From contig JBJLGL010000005.1 of assembly GCA_045564915.1 (NCBI GenBank), positions 62,001 to 126,000 on the forward strand: a DNA stretch of 64,000 nt, in the 5' to 3' direction. Position numbers and translations under genes: made by a program. Origin of the DNA: JAQWRV01 sp045564915. GTDB lineage: Bacteria > Pseudomonadota > Alphaproteobacteria > Rhodospirillales > Rhodospirillaceae. Below the pieces are notes generated by a model, which was not told where the DNA came from, did no database searches, and saw nothing but the letters and a program-made list of their open reading frames with translations. Shown in pieces: positions 40,015 through 50,748 of the stretch (within the stretch, counting starts at the first letter, position 1; each line of letters opens with the position of its first letter).

Positions 40015-40219
40015 CTAGGTTTAGTCTCCACATCCTTAATTCCTTTATTAATAATAATAAAAGAGACGGGCGTTTGAGGGTTCTTTTGTGTACTATTTAG
40101 TCGCTAGTAGGAGCTTAGGATAAAGAGGGAGTAGAGTAGGCTCTCCTTATTGACGTGGGTGAAGTGAACATCCTTAAGACCTTGAGGCTGGGCTTGAGAA
40201 ATGGGGATAAGATCAGCAT

Positions 40220-40945
40220 ATGGCTGCGCCACTTAACTACAAACGAATAATGGTTAAGGTCTCAGGTGAAGGTCTGATGGGTGATGAAGCCTATGGCCTT
40301 CATAAAGCTACTTTGATGGCTATAGCAGACGATATCCAGTCTGTACTCAGTATCGGGTGTCAAGTCTGTATGGTTATCGGTGGTGGTAATATCTTCCGCG
40401 GTGTCTCTGTTGCCGCTGAAGGTATGGATCGAACATCCGCAGATTACATGGGTATGTTAGCCACGGTGATAAATGCCCTTGCTATACAAAATGCACTAGA
40501 GAGTTTGGGCATTCAAACCCGAGTACAATCAGCCATTAGTATGAATAAGATTTGTGAACCGTATGTACGGCGCCGAGCGATGCGCCATATGGAAAAAGGC
40601 CGGGTGGTTATTTTTGCAGCTGGTACCGGTAATCCCTATTTCACTACTGATAGCGCGGCAGCGCTGCGGGCTGCTGAAATGAATTGTGACGCACTTCTGA
40701 AGGCCACACAGGTGGACGGGGTGTACGCGGAGGATCCAAAACAGAATCCAAGTGCGCGGAGATTTGAAAATCTGACCTATGACAAAGTTTTGGCTGACGA
40801 CTTGCGTATTATGGATACAACAGCAATCGCTCTGGCAAGAGATAATGACTTACCCTTGGTGGTCTTTAACATGCATGGGGAGAAATCGGTCACTAAAGTT
40901 ATGAAGGGCGAAGGCCGATTTACAGTAATTTCTGGGAGGCACTGA
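40220..40945 (+). CDS. pyrH: Uridylate kinase
   Basis: A 241-residue UMP kinase of the amino-acid-kinase fold. It starts [16 protein letters not shown], has [11 protein letters not shown] at the phosphate site, [17 protein letters not shown] and [16 protein letters not shown]. It makes UDP for pyrimidine supply. A 205-bp gap separates it from tsf, enough for its own promoter; frr follows after three bases. Confidence 0.96.
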   Translation: MAAPLNYKRIMVKVSGEGLMGDEAYGLHKATLMAIADDIQSVLSIGCQVCMVIGGGNIFRGVSVAAEGMDRTSADYMGMLATVINALAIQNALESLGIQTRVQSAISMNKICEPYVRRRAMRHMEKGRVVIFAAGTGNPYFTTDSAAALRAAEMNCDALLKATQVDGVYAEDPKQNPSARRFENLTYDKVLADDLRIMDTTAIALARDNDLPLVVFNMHGEKSVTKVMKGEGRFTVISGRH

Positions 40946-40948
40946 GAT

Positions 40949-41512
40949 ATGAAAGATTTTAGTACGCTCGAAAAAGATCTAAAACATCGCATGGATACAA
41001 CTGTTGAAGTGGTGAAAAAGGAGTTTTCAGGTCTTCGCACTGGCCGCGCTGCCACTAGCCTCTTAGAACCGATTATGGTTGATGCTTATGGGAGTCAAAT
41101 GCCATTAAACCAAGTAGCTAGTATAGTAGCACCGGAGCCTCGTATGCTTACTGTGCAAGTGTGGGATAAGGGCCAAGCAAAAGCTGTAGAGAGGGCGATA
41201 CGGGAGTCAAGCCTTGGCCTTAATCCAGCGGCCGAAGGACAGCTAATTCGCGTACCCATTCCAGCTCTTAATGAGGAGCGCCGTGAAGAATTAAAAAAGG
41301 TGGCAGGAAAATACGCTGAAGAAGGAAAGGTTGCTATTCGCAATGTTAGGCGAGACGGTAATGAGCAGCTTAAGAGAATGGAAAAAGATCATAAAATTTC
41401 TGAAGATGAGTATCATCAATACCACGATGAAATACAGAAAATGACTGATGAGGTGATAGGACAAATTGAAACTACACTTGCGCAGAAACAAGAAGAGATA
41501 ATGCAGGTATAA
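40949..41512 (+). CDS. frr: Ribosome recycling factor
   Basis: A 187-residue factor that splits post-termination ribosomes with EF-G. The [24 protein letters not shown]-terminal region ([13 protein letters not shown] shown) and the [20 protein letters not shown] helix (EERREELKK) are typical. The TAA stop shares a base with the uppS ATG. Confidence 0.96.
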   Translation: MKDFSTLEKDLKHRMDTTVEVVKKEFSGLRTGRAATSLLEPIMVDAYGSQMPLNQVASIVAPEPRMLTVQVWDKGQAKAVERAIRESSLGLNPAAEGQLIRVPIPALNEERREELKKVAGKYAEEGKVAIRNVRRDGNEQLKRMEKDHKISEDEYHQYHDEIQKMTDEVIGQIETTLAQKQEEIMQV

Positions 41513-42252
41513 TGAAAGATCTGTCCCTCATGCCAGTAGAAGGGACGAGTTGTAGCCCTATGCATGTTGCCATTATTATGGATGGTAATGGACGATGGGC
41601 GCAGGCTCGTGGTTTGCCGAGAAGTGCTGGCCATAAACGTGGTGCTGAGGCGGTAAAAAGCACTATTCAGGCAGCAGCTGACCTTGGTATACGCTATTTG
41701 ACTCTATTCGGTTTTTCTGAGGAGAATTGGCAGAGACCAGAGTCCGAGATCAAAGACCTCATGGCTTTGCTACATTTTTATCTGCGTAACAACATACAGG
41801 ATTTAGCTAAAGAAGGTATCTGTTTAAAGGTTATCGGAGACCGTACCCGTCTTCCTGATGATACAGTTAAGATGATTATAGATGCAGAAGAACTTACAAA
41901 GTTGAATAAGAAACTTATTCTTACTATCGCGTTGAGCTACGGTGGCCGGCAGGAATTAGTTGAAGCTGCTCGTAGTTTAGCAAGACAAGCAAATGATGGG
42001 TCACTATCACCAGAAGATATTAGTGAACATGTTCTTTCACGGCATTTGTTTACACGGGATATTCCTGACCCAGACCTCCTGATAAGAACTTCTGGTGAAC
42101 AAAGAATTAGTAATTTCTTATTGTGGCAGCTGGCCTATACAGAGCTTTTTTTTACCGAAACGCGTTGGCCGGATTTTAAGGCGTCTGAGTTGAATAAAGC
42201 GATCAATGAGTTTCGTCGTCGAGACCGGCGCTACGGATCTATATCAGGCTGA
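41512..42252 (+). CDS. uppS: Undecaprenyl diphosphate synthase
   Basis: A 246-residue cis-prenyltransferase that makes the C55 carrier for peptidoglycan and LPS. The pyrophosphate motif IIMDGNGRWAQARG, TLFGFSEENWQRP, ALSYGGRQE and the late RTSGEQRISNFLLWQ motif are intact, ending with TELFFTETRWPDF. It is coupled to frr by TAATG. Confidence 0.96.
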   Translation: MKDLSLMPVEGTSCSPMHVAIIMDGNGRWAQARGLPRSAGHKRGAEAVKSTIQAAADLGIRYLTLFGFSEENWQRPESEIKDLMALLHFYLRNNIQDLAKEGICLKVIGDRTRLPDDTVKMIIDAEELTKLNKKLILTIALSYGGRQELVEAARSLARQANDGSLSPEDISEHVLSRHLFTRDIPDPDLLIRTSGEQRISNFLLWQLAYTELFFTETRWPDFKASELNKAINEFRRRDRRYGSISG

Positions 42253-42256
42253 AAAT

Positions 42257-43045
42257 ATGTTTTGGAAACGTGTTGCAACATCCATGGTACTCGGACCCAT
42301 AACATTAGTTACAGTCTATCTTGGTTTCCCATATTTTCACGTTATGGTCGTGCTTATTAGCGCTTGTGTCTTTTCGGAATTTGTTCAGATTGTAGGAGAA
42401 AGGAAGCTATCGCTAAGAATAATTATTGCGATTCTTACCCTTGTCGTTGGGGTCGCTGTCGCAGAAATAAGTGCCATTTATGCAGTAACTTTAGTGGCTA
42501 TTCTTGGACTTGTTCTACTGCTTACTGATCAATCACACCGCCGCTTCTCCATTGCATCAATTCATGTGGCCTTATTGTATGCCGCTTTGCCGTCTATCAC
42601 CATAATAATGGTGTACACTATAGGAGGAGTGGAGACTATGTTTTGGCTTCTCGCTATAGTTTGGGGTACTGATATTGGTGCATATGTTCTTGGCCGTCTT
42701 ATTGGCGGTCCAAAGCTTGCTTCACGAATAAGCCCAAATAAAACTTGGTCCGGTGCCATTGGTGGCGTGTTGTTAGCGATTGTGGCGTTAATACTAGTGG
42801 ATTTCATATACTCCATTGGGCTCCAATCTATCCATTTTGTGTATGCTATATCTGTGAGCATTTTGGCGCAGCTAGGTGATCTCGCACAGAGCTCTTTTAA
42901 GAGAAAATATAATGTTAAAGATTCTGGTAGGCTGCTCCCTGGCCACGGGGGGGTTATGGATCGTGTTGATGGCCTTTGGACGGCGTCGCCTTTGGTCGCT
43001 GTTCTCTGCGTGGCTAACTCTAGCGGTGTTACGTCGTGGTTGTAA
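42257..43045 (+). CDS. cdsA: Phosphatidate cytidylyltransferase
   Basis: A 262-residue inner-membrane enzyme making CDP-diacylglycerol for phospholipid synthesis. It has six or more hydrophobic segments, WGTDIGAYVLGRLIGGPKL and the C-terminal signature LAQSSFKRKYNVKDSGRLLPGHGGVMDRVDGL (KDSGRLLPGHGGVMDRVDG core). ATG at 42257 with AGG nine bases upstream is preferred to 42206, which is inside uppS. It overlaps dxr by ten bases. Confidence 0.95.
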   Translation: MFWKRVATSMVLGPITLVTVYLGFPYFHVMVVLISACVFSEFVQIVGERKLSLRIIIAILTLVVGVAVAEISAIYAVTLVAILGLVLLLTDQSHRRFSIASIHVALLYAALPSITIIMVYTIGGVETMFWLLAIVWGTDIGAYVLGRLIGGPKLASRISPNKTWSGAIGGVLLAIVALILVDFIYSIGLQSIHFVYAISVSILAQLGDLAQSSFKRKYNVKDSGRLLPGHGGVMDRVDGLWTASPLVAVLCVANSSGVTSWL

Positions 43046-44229
43046 AAGAGCGCAAACGTATTTCTATTCTGGGATCTACAGGATCTGTTGGTCGTAACAC
43101 TCTAGATATTGTCAAACATAACCCCGGGCAGTTCGAAGTTATAGCACTTACGGCTGGCTGTAACGTCCAAGATCTCATTGATCAAGCGATTACTCATAAA
43201 CCAAAAGTAGTGGCCATAGCTGATGCTAGCGCCTATTCAAAACTAAAAGATGCATTAGAAGGAACCGCTATTTCAGTTGCCGCTGGGCCAGATGCCGTAA
43301 TTGAGGCAGCAGAGCAACCAGCTGATCTCATCATGGCAGCAATCGTAGGTGCTGCAGGCCTCAAGCCTACTCTCACTGCGGTTGCGCAAGGGAAGATCGT
43401 TGCGTTAGCTAATAAAGAATGTCTTGTTTCCGCAGGTTCAATATTTATGAACTCTGTAAAAAGGCATAGTACTACTTTATTACCTGTAGATTCGGAACAT
43501 AGTGCAATATTCCAAGTTTTTGATGCAAAGCAAAGAAATGCGATCAGACGTATTATCTTGACGGCCTCAGGAGGACCGTTCCGACAGTTGCCGGCAGACC
43601 GGATGGCAAACGTCTTACCATCTGAAGCGATAGCACATCCAAATTGGTCCATGGGTAGCAAGATATCAGTCGATTCAGCGACGATGATGAATAAAGGCCT
43701 AGAACTAATCGAGGCACATCATCTTTTCGCAATGCCGGACCATCAAATTGACATACTTGTACACCCACAATCTGTTGTGCACAGTCTGGTTGAATACGTT
43801 GATGGTTCCGTTTTAGCTCAATTAGGTGCTCCCGACATGCGTACGCCTATTGCCTACGCCTTAGGATGGCCAAATAGGCTAACTGTGCCTTGTGAACGGC
43901 TTGACCTCGCGCAGATTGCTAAATTGACTTTCGAAGCACCTGATTCTAATAGATTTCCAGCCTTATCTCTAGCTCGCAGTGCTTTACAGGCGGGCGGTAC
44001 GGCACCTACAATCCTTAATGCTGCGAACGAGGTTTCTGTAGCTAGATTCTTGGCAGGTGAAATAGGGTTTTTGGATATAGCTCGGGCGGTAGAAAACGCC
44101 CTAGCAAAGGGATCTTTTAATGAGCCATCTTGTCTAGATGAGGTTCTTGAGGTTGATGCTGAGGCTCGCCAGACGGCTAGAAACTGGATTGCTGTTGAGC
44201 CATTCGCAAGATATGTGGAGAAGGGTTAA
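43036..44229 (+). CDS. dxr: 1-deoxy-D-xylulose 5-phosphate reductoisomerase
   Basis: The 397-residue second enzyme of the MEP isoprenoid pathway, beginning at GTG. NADPH binds at ILGSTGSVGRNTLD; LANKECLVSAG, PVDSEHSAIFQ and MMNKGLELIEAHHLF are substrate and metal motifs. It supplies isoprenoid precursors used by UppS upstream. Start chosen because the Rossmann motif lies right at the N-terminus. Confidence 0.96.
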   Translation: MVVKERKRISILGSTGSVGRNTLDIVKHNPGQFEVIALTAGCNVQDLIDQAITHKPKVVAIADASAYSKLKDALEGTAISVAAGPDAVIEAAEQPADLIMAAIVGAAGLKPTLTAVAQGKIVALANKECLVSAGSIFMNSVKRHSTTLLPVDSEHSAIFQVFDAKQRNAIRRIILTASGGPFRQLPADRMANVLPSEAIAHPNWSMGSKISVDSATMMNKGLELIEAHHLFAMPDHQIDILVHPQSVVHSLVEYVDGSVLAQLGAPDMRTPIAYALGWPNRLTVPCERLDLAQIAKLTFEAPDSNRFPALSLARSALQAGGTAPTILNAANEVSVARFLAGEIGFLDIARAVENALAKGSFNEPSCLDEVLEVDAEARQTARNWIAVEPFARYVEKG

Positions 44230-44235
44230 GAGACG

Positions 44236-45369
44236 TTGGAACAAATACTTGGATTTTCATCACTCCTTTTTAATTTCTTGGTTGCTCTATCAGTCGTTGT
44301 ATTTGTCCATGAACTTGGACATTTTCTGGTTGCGCGATGGAATAATGTGCGATGTGAAATTTTCTCAATCGGTTTTGGGCCTGAACTAGCGGGTTTTACT
44401 GACAAACAGGGAACTCGATGGAAATTTAGTCTTATACCTTTGGGTGGGTACGTGAAGATGTTTGGCGAGTCTGATATTGCCAATCCGGGTTCTGAAGTTA
44501 GCAATGAAGAGGAAAAACAACCCCAACGACATCATATGTCAATAGAAGAACAAGCAGCTTCTTTTAAGTATAAAACTCTAGGCCAAAGGTCAGCTATTGT
44601 TTTTGCGGGTCCAGCAGTAAACTTTTTGTTTGCAATTCTAGTATTTTTTATTCTTTTTATGTTTGTTGGGCGACCAGTGACTGAGCCGGTTATAGGTGAA
44701 GTAGTTCCTAATAGCGCGGCTGCTGAGGCAGGAATCGTGCTTGGTGATAGAATACTTGCTATCGATGGAACTCCAGTCGAACGATTTGAAGATTTACAAC
44801 GCCTTGTACCTTTAGGTAACGGTGCAAAAATGAACTTAACTATCCTTCGGTCAGACCAGATTATTGAGGTTGAGGCCACTCCCCGAATTATAGAAGAGGA
44901 GGACCAATTTGGTGATGTTCAGAAACGTGCCTTACTTGGCGTGGCGTCATCTGGCGAAACACGTATCTTAGTTCGCTCTAATCCGTTTCTGGCGATGAGC
45001 CAGGCAGTCGAACAGACTTATACTGTAGTCGAAAGTACTTTTGTTGCAGTGGGGCAGATTATTTCTGGAGAGCGCGGTACCGAAGACCTCGGCGGGCCAA
45101 TCCGTATAGCAAAATTTTCTGATCAGGCAGCTAAATCAGGGTTAACTAATTTCGTTATTTTTATGGCCATTCTATCCATTAATCTTGGCATAATAAATTT
45201 GTTTCCTGTTCCTATGCTTGATGGAGGCCACCTTTTGTTTTATGCCATTGAAGGGCTTAGAGGACGTCCGCTATCAGACAACGTGCAGGAGTGGGGTTTA
45301 AGGTTCGGCTTGGTGCTGGTTCTTTCACTCATGGTATTTGTAACTTGGAACGACATCCTTCAACTATAG
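44236..45369 (+). CDS. rseP: RIP metalloprotease RseP
   Basis: A 377-residue membrane zinc protease. HELGH at residues 25-29 lies in the first helix; a PDZ domain sits in the middle (GEVVPNSAAAEAGIVLGDRI); NLFPVPMLDGGHLL near residue 320 is the third active-site motif. It performs site-2 cleavage, for instance of anti-sigma factors, and signal-peptide remnants. TTG at 44236 is the likely start as the catalytic helix is only 20 residues away. Confidence 0.94.
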   Translation: MEQILGFSSLLFNFLVALSVVVFVHELGHFLVARWNNVRCEIFSIGFGPELAGFTDKQGTRWKFSLIPLGGYVKMFGESDIANPGSEVSNEEEKQPQRHHMSIEEQAASFKYKTLGQRSAIVFAGPAVNFLFAILVFFILFMFVGRPVTEPVIGEVVPNSAAAEAGIVLGDRILAIDGTPVERFEDLQRLVPLGNGAKMNLTILRSDQIIEVEATPRIIEEEDQFGDVQKRALLGVASSGETRILVRSNPFLAMSQAVEQTYTVVESTFVAVGQIISGERGTEDLGGPIRIAKFSDQAAKSGLTNFVIFMAILSINLGIINLFPVPMLDGGHLLFYAIEGLRGRPLSDNVQEWGLRFGLVLVLSLMVFVTWNDILQL

Positions 45370-45416
45370 ATATGTTAGTGTATTTCGCCCGACAGGGCCT
45401 GGAAGAAAAGGTGGCA

Positions 45417-47729
45417 ATGGGCGCCAGGCAAAGACTTAGTGGGACAGGGAAATTTGGGATTTTCGTATTGACTGCAACGATTCTGCTGTCTTTACTTTTC
45501 CGTGGTGCTGTTGCGCAACAAACCAATATCATGATTTCACAGATTGCTGTTCAGGGTAATCAGCGTATCGAGCCTGCAACAATCCGAACATATATATCTG
45601 TTCAAGAGGGTGATGCCTTTGACCCAATTATAATTGACCGTGCACTAAAAAATCTCTTTGCAACTGGTTTGTTTGCAGATGTTAGTATCGGGCGACAGGG
45701 CAATATTTTGATTATACGGGTTGTAGAAAACCCAATCATCAATCGCATTACTTTTGAAGGGAATGACAGACTAGAAAACGATAAGCTAGAACCTGAGGTG
45801 CAGTTGCGACCTCGTGTTGTCTACACGCGGACGAAGGTGCAACAGGATGTGGAGCGTATCTTAGACTTATATAGGCGCAGTGGACGTTTCGCTGTGACAG
45901 TTGAGCCTAAGGTGATTGAATTACCGCAGAACCGTGTCGATTTGGTTTTTGAGATAAATGAAGGTGACCCTACCTATGTTCGGAAGATTACCTTTATTGG
46001 AAATGAAGAATTTTCAGATGGTGAATTGCGGGATGTAGTTCTTACACGCGAAGAGCGTTGGTGGCGTTTTCTTACTTCAAACGACACCTATGATCCTGAT
46101 CGTTTAGCTTTTGACCAAGAGCTATTGCGGAGGTTCTATTTGTCTGAAGGCTATGCAGATTTCGAGGTAATTTCTGCTGTCGCTGAGTTGTCACCTAATC
46201 GCAAAAGCTTTTTCATTACTATGACCGTGAATGAGGGTAGAAGGTATAGGTTCGGGGAAATGACGGTTGATGTCGCAATTCCCGATTTAGATGTAAGAGT
46301 TATTGAAGATTCTATTATTCCCAAAAAGGGAGATTGGTATAACGCCGAAGAGATTGAGTCGACGATCGATGCTTTCACGGATGTCATTGGGGCTTTTGGA
46401 TATGCGTTTGTCGACATTAGGCCGCGAGTGGCACGTAACTTAGAAGAACGAACTGTAGATATTATTTTTGATGTGCAGGAAGGTCCGCGTGTCTTTGTGG
46501 AAAGGATCGACATCACAGGTAATGTAAGAACGCTAGACAAGATAATCCGTCGTGAGTTTAGATTGGTTGAGGGTGATGCTTTTAATACCGCCCGTTTGCG
46601 TCGCTCGCGAGAGCGACTGCAAAACCTTGGATATTTTAAAGAAGTCGAAGTAGAAAATGTACCTTCAGAAGTTTATCCAGATCGGACTATAGTAACTGCT
46701 ACAGTCGAAGAACAATCTACTGGTGAACTCCAGTTTGGGATTGGCTTCTCAAGCGCATCTGGAGCGTTATTTGATATCGGTATCAGGGAACGTAATTTAT
46801 TGGGTAAAGGCCAGGACCTTCGATTTAATTTTAGCCTCGCACAGCAGCAAACTCAGATTGACCTTGGTTTTACTGAACCATATTTTATGAATCGCCGATT
46901 GGCTGCAGGGGCAGATTTATTTGCTACTGAAACCGACTATCTAGATGAAGCTGGGTTTATTAGCCAGTCACTAGGGTCAACTTTGCGTCTAGGCTTTAAC
47001 TATAATGAATACATGTTTCAGCGTGTTAGCTATTTGCTATCTTGGACCCGTTTACAGGGTATAAATCAGTTTGCTTCGCAATTCGTTAGAGAACAGCAGG
47101 GGACGTCCACTACTTCACAAGTTAGTCAAACCTTTGCGGTTGATAAGCGGAATAATGTCATTGATCCTTCCGACGGATACTTTATAAGCCTTTCCAATGA
47201 CTTAGCGGGACTTGGTGGAACCGAGAACTTTCTTCGCTCTAATGTAGCTATAGGTTTTTACCAAGAGTTGCTAGAGGGTTGGATTTTTAGTGTGACTGGT
47301 AGTGTTGGGCACATTATTGGTATAGGGGAAGACATCAAGATCTTTCAAAGATATCAACTTGGTGGTAACAACCTGCGCGGGTTCGATGATTTTGGTGCAA
47401 GTCCTCGGGACGCCCGAACTGGTGATGCTATTGGTGGGGATTGGATAGCAACGACAAAGGCTGAAATTAAGATACCACTGGGATTGCCTGATGAAATTGG
47501 TATTACGCCAAAGATTTTTACTGATTGGGGTAGTATAGGCTCGCCAAGTGATCTTAGTGATAGGAGTTTTGATATTCTCATGTCGCAGCGCATTCGTGGT
47601 TCAGCTGGGTTCGGTATTGAATGGGAATCACCTGTTGGCCCTATTAACATTGACTGGGCCAAGGTAATACGTAAGGCAGACTTTGACATAACGGAGACTT
47701 TCCGTGTGAACTTCGGACAAAGGTTTTAG
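45417..47729 (+). CDS. bamA: Outer membrane assembly factor BamA
   Basis: A 770-residue Omp85 protein. The chosen ATG gives a signal peptide ending GAVA-QQ near residue 33, and GGTG lies just upstream. Five POTRA domains follow (first ISQIAVQGNQRIEPATI), then the C-terminal beta-barrel with the lid-loop GGNNLRGFDD (VRGF-type) motif and a C-terminal Phe, as expected of barrels. In-frame ATGs at 45372 and 45291 would place extra residues before the signal and are less likely. Confidence 0.95.
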   Translation: MGARQRLSGTGKFGIFVLTATILLSLLFRGAVAQQTNIMISQIAVQGNQRIEPATIRTYISVQEGDAFDPIIIDRALKNLFATGLFADVSIGRQGNILIIRVVENPIINRITFEGNDRLENDKLEPEVQLRPRVVYTRTKVQQDVERILDLYRRSGRFAVTVEPKVIELPQNRVDLVFEINEGDPTYVRKITFIGNEEFSDGELRDVVLTREERWWRFLTSNDTYDPDRLAFDQELLRRFYLSEGYADFEVISAVAELSPNRKSFFITMTVNEGRRYRFGEMTVDVAIPDLDVRVIEDSIIPKKGDWYNAEEIESTIDAFTDVIGAFGYAFVDIRPRVARNLEERTVDIIFDVQEGPRVFVERIDITGNVRTLDKIIRREFRLVEGDAFNTARLRRSRERLQNLGYFKEVEVENVPSEVYPDRTIVTATVEEQSTGELQFGIGFSSASGALFDIGIRERNLLGKGQDLRFNFSLAQQQTQIDLGFTEPYFMNRRLAAGADLFATETDYLDEAGFISQSLGSTLRLGFNYNEYMFQRVSYLLSWTRLQGINQFASQFVREQQGTSTTSQVSQTFAVDKRNNVIDPSDGYFISLSNDLAGLGGTENFLRSNVAIGFYQELLEGWIFSVTGSVGHIIGIGEDIKIFQRYQLGGNNLRGFDDFGASPRDARTGDAIGGDWIATTKAEIKIPLGLPDEIGITPKIFTDWGSIGSPSDLSDRSFDILMSQRIRGSAGFGIEWESPVGPINIDWAKVIRKADFDITETFRVNFGQRF

Positions 47730-47733
47730 AGCA

Positions 47734-48345
47734 ATGAATAAGATACTAACTTCTAAACTCATCGTAGCTATTGCAGGAGCGGCAGCTGCCCTAACGTTTA
47801 TGATAGTACCGGTCGGTGCGCAGCAAAGTGGCCATACCCGTCCAGTTATAGGTATTATTAGTACAGAACTCATAGAGCGTGATTCCCTAGCAGCTAAAGG
47901 TGTGCGTTTAGAGCGAGATAAATTTCTCACTCGATATCAGGGTGAGGTTAAGGAAATTGAGGCAGAGCTGCGAGAAGAAGAACAGCGCCTAACCCAACAG
48001 CGTAATGTGTTATCGCCGGAAGTATTTCAGCAACAGGTTGAAGAATTTCAGGAGAAATTCGCCGTTGAGCAGCAAGCTTTACAGATTAGACAACAGAACC
48101 TACAGGCAGTTTATCAGCAGGCCATGATAGAAATTAATCAGGAAGTGTTGAAGATCTCGAGCGAAATAGCTCAGGAGCGTGGTATCAACATGGTCATGCC
48201 ACAGAATCTAGTTTTACTCTCTGACCCATCCATGGATATTACTCGTCCCGTTCTCGAACTATTGAATGAACGCCTACCAGAGGTAACCTTCCAGAGTCCT
48301 GAAGGTGAGATAGCTCAAGCCGGAACGGAAAACACAGCAGAGTAA
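47734..48345 (+). CDS. skp: OmpH/Skp-family periplasmic chaperone
   Basis: A 203-residue exported protein with a signal peptide (cleavage near VGA-QQ, residue 29) and a long Gln/Glu-rich coiled coil from about residue 60 to 150, the tentacle region of Skp trimers. It carries unfolded outer-membrane proteins to BamA, encoded four bases upstream. The C-terminal TFQSPEGEIAQAG tail is longer than in E. coli. Confidence 0.88.
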   Translation: MNKILTSKLIVAIAGAAAALTFMIVPVGAQQSGHTRPVIGIISTELIERDSLAAKGVRLERDKFLTRYQGEVKEIEAELREEEQRLTQQRNVLSPEVFQQQVEEFQEKFAVEQQALQIRQQNLQAVYQQAMIEINQEVLKISSEIAQERGINMVMPQNLVLLSDPSMDITRPVLELLNERLPEVTFQSPEGEIAQAGTENTAE

Positions 48346-48359
48346 GATGACACCCTGAG

Positions 48360-49400
48360 ATGCCTGACCCCCGGTTCTTTAAGCGCTTGGGTCCCTTTAA
48401 GGTTAGCGATATCGTAGCTTGGACTGGGGCTGCGGAGCCTATTGGTAATCCGGATCGGAAGATTTTGGATCTAGCTGATCTATCGAATGCTGGGTCAGAT
48501 GACTTATGTTATTTGTCCGGGCTTAAGCATGTCCCGATTGCAAAACAGTGTTTAGCAGGCTTCTGTCTGACCACTGAGTCTTTAAAGGATTCTGCTCCAC
48601 CAGATTCTGTTGTCTTGATTGTCAAGGATCCGCAAAAAGCTTTTTCAGTTGTTGCGGATGCCTTTTATGCAGACCGGCAAAGCTCTTTTTCTAATGTTGA
48701 GCGAAGGCCTAACGGGGCATTGGTGCATCCTGATGCCTCCGTCGCCGATGATGTGCAGATTGATCCAGGGGCTATAATCGGTGCGGGGGTCCAAATTGGA
48801 GCTAGGGCACGTATTGGTTCAATGACGACTATTGGACAGGGCGTGATTATTGGTTCAGATTGCGAGATTGGAGCAAACGTCACGCTTGGTTATTGCCTTG
48901 TAGGGGCTGCAGTAGTTATTCATCCAGGTACTCGTATTGGCCAGGATGGTTTTGGTTTCAGTTTTGATAGCCTTGCAGGTAGGCATCGGAAGGTACCACA
49001 GCTCGGTCGAGTTATCATTAATGAAGATGTTGAGATAGGTGCCAATACTACAATAGATAGAGGTACGCTAACGGATACTATTATTGGTCAGGGATGTAGG
49101 ATAGATAATCAGGTACAGATTGGTCATAATGTTATAGTTGGTCAGCGCTGTATTATAGTATCACAGGCTGGTTTGTCTGGTAGCTGCGTGGTTGGCGATG
49201 ATGTTGTTATTGCTGGTCAGGTTGGTCTTGCTGATCATGTTACCGTTGGGCCAAAGGCGCAAATAGCGGCCAAATCTGGGGTGATGCGGGATATAGCACC
49301 AGGCTCTACCGTAATGGGTTATCCTGCAAAACCGATTCGGACATTTTGGCGCGAGGTCGCCGCTTTGGGTCGATTGACGGGTAAAAGAAAGTCCTCCTAA
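48360..49400 (+). CDS. lpxD: UDP-3-O-(3-hydroxyacyl)glucosamine N-acyltransferase
   Basis: The 346-residue third enzyme of lipid A synthesis. An N-terminal uridine-binding domain ([12 protein letters not shown]) precedes a left-handed beta-helix of hexapeptide repeats ([20 protein letters not shown], shown in part). [10 protein letters not shown] and the active-site His of QIGHNVIVG are present. Confidence 0.96.
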   Translation: MPDPRFFKRLGPFKVSDIVAWTGAAEPIGNPDRKILDLADLSNAGSDDLCYLSGLKHVPIAKQCLAGFCLTTESLKDSAPPDSVVLIVKDPQKAFSVVADAFYADRQSSFSNVERRPNGALVHPDASVADDVQIDPGAIIGAGVQIGARARIGSMTTIGQGVIIGSDCEIGANVTLGYCLVGAAVVIHPGTRIGQDGFGFSFDSLAGRHRKVPQLGRVIINEDVEIGANTTIDRGTLTDTIIGQGCRIDNQVQIGHNVIVGQRCIIVSQAGLSGSCVVGDDVVIAGQVGLADHVTVGPKAQIAAKSGVMRDIAPGSTVMGYPAKPIRTFWREVAALGRLTGKRKSS

Positions 49401-49434
49401 TAAAGAGAGACTTTAAAGCAAGGGAATTGCCAAA

Positions 49435-49902
49435 ATGGATGGCGAAGCAGTCAATACTTCGGGCTCTGTTATCGATATTCATCGCATCATAGAGATGATA
49501 CCGCATCGGTATCCTTTCCTGCTGGTAGACCGAGTTGAAAAGGTTATAGACGGTCAAAGTGCAGTCGGCATTAAGAATGTCACGATCAATGAGCCATTTT
49601 TCCAAGGACATTTTCCGGGTAGACCTGTTATGCCGGGTGTTCTCATTATTGAAGCCATGGCACAAACAGCTGCTGTACTAGTTGTTAATAGTTTAGGAAG
49701 CAACGCTGAGGGTAAACTTGTTTACTTTATGAGTATTGAGAATGCGCGTTTCCGCCGGCCGGTAGGGCCCGGTGACCAATTACGTTTGGTAACCACTAAA
49801 CTTAAGCAACGGGCTACGGTTTGGAAATTTAGTGGTGAGGCTATAGTCGGTGATAATATTGTTGCTGAGGCAACCTATACCGCAATGATTATGGACGAAT
49901 AA
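49435..49902 (+). CDS. fabZ: 3-hydroxyacyl-ACP dehydratase FabZ
   Basis: A 155-residue hot-dog-fold dehydratase of fatty acid synthesis. The HRYPFLLVDRV entry motif, catalytic His59 in GHFPGRPVMPG and Glu73 in IIEAMAQ are intact. Standing between lpxD and lpxA, it competes with lipid A synthesis for the same hydroxyacyl-ACP pool. Confidence 0.96.
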   Translation: MDGEAVNTSGSVIDIHRIIEMIPHRYPFLLVDRVEKVIDGQSAVGIKNVTINEPFFQGHFPGRPVMPGVLIIEAMAQTAAVLVVNSLGSNAEGKLVYFMSIENARFRRPVGPGDQLRLVTTKLKQRATVWKFSGEAIVGDNIVAEATYTAMIMDE

Positions 49903-49905
49903 CAG

Positions 49906-50712
49906 ATGCCAGAAATTCATTCGACGGCAGTTATAAAGCCTTCAGCCCAAATAGAGGATTCTGTTTCCATTGGTCCATATTGTGTAGTCGGAGATAATGT
50001 ATCTCTGGGCGCAGGTGTAAATCTAAAGTCACATGTAGTTGTAGATGGGTATACAACAATAGGTGAAGGTACAGTCGTGCACCCTTTCGTCTCACTGGGT
50101 CTTCCACCTCAGCATGCAGAGTTTAGGGGTGAGCCTTCAACATTAGTGATTGGTATGAATAATTCTATCCGTGAGCATGTTACCATGCATCCAGGAACTG
50201 AAAGAGGACGGATGACTACGACTGTAGGTGACAACTGTTTATTTATGGTTGGCAGCCACGTTGCCCACGACTGTATTATTGCGAATGATGTCATCCTTAC
50301 GAATAACGTAGCTTTGGGTGGTCATGTAGTTGTAGATGAATTTGCTATGATCGGCGGACTTTCTGGGATTCATCAATATGTCCGTGTCGGTAAGCACTCT
50401 ATGATTGGAGGCTGTTCTGCTGTTGAGAGCGATGTCATTCCCTATGGTTCAGTAAAAGGGAATAGAGCTCGTTTGTCAGGCTTGAATGTTATTGGCTTAA
50501 GGCGCCGTGGGTTCTCGCGAGAAGATATACGTTCGTTGAGAACAGCGTATGGACTACTATTCTCTCAGGGTAGTAATATGGCGGACCGCATTAGCGAGGT
50601 TGCGGAACTTTTTAGTGATCATCCTGGCGTGATGGATGTAGTTGAATTCATTAGAGCGGATTCATCTCGTGCAGTATGCCAGCCCCTTTCTTCAAATGGC
50701 AATGGAAGCTAA
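49906..50712 (+). CDS. lpxA: UDP-N-acetylglucosamine acyltransferase
   Basis: The 268-residue first enzyme of lipid A synthesis, a hexapeptide-repeat beta-helix. It opens EIHSTAVIKPSAQIEDSVSIGPY and has the catalytic His region MVGSHVAHDCII near residue 120 and NVIGLRRRGFSRED at the C-terminal helical domain. It starts three bases after fabZ. Confidence 0.96.
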   Translation: MPEIHSTAVIKPSAQIEDSVSIGPYCVVGDNVSLGAGVNLKSHVVVDGYTTIGEGTVVHPFVSLGLPPQHAEFRGEPSTLVIGMNNSIREHVTMHPGTERGRMTTTVGDNCLFMVGSHVAHDCIIANDVILTNNVALGGHVVVDEFAMIGGLSGIHQYVRVGKHSMIGGCSAVESDVIPYGSVKGNRARLSGLNVIGLRRRGFSREDIRSLRTAYGLLFSQGSNMADRISEVAELFSDHPGVMDVVEFIRADSSRAVCQPLSSNGNGS

Positions 50713-50748
50713 GCATCCTCTGGGGGTTTGTGCTTAAGTATCTTTACC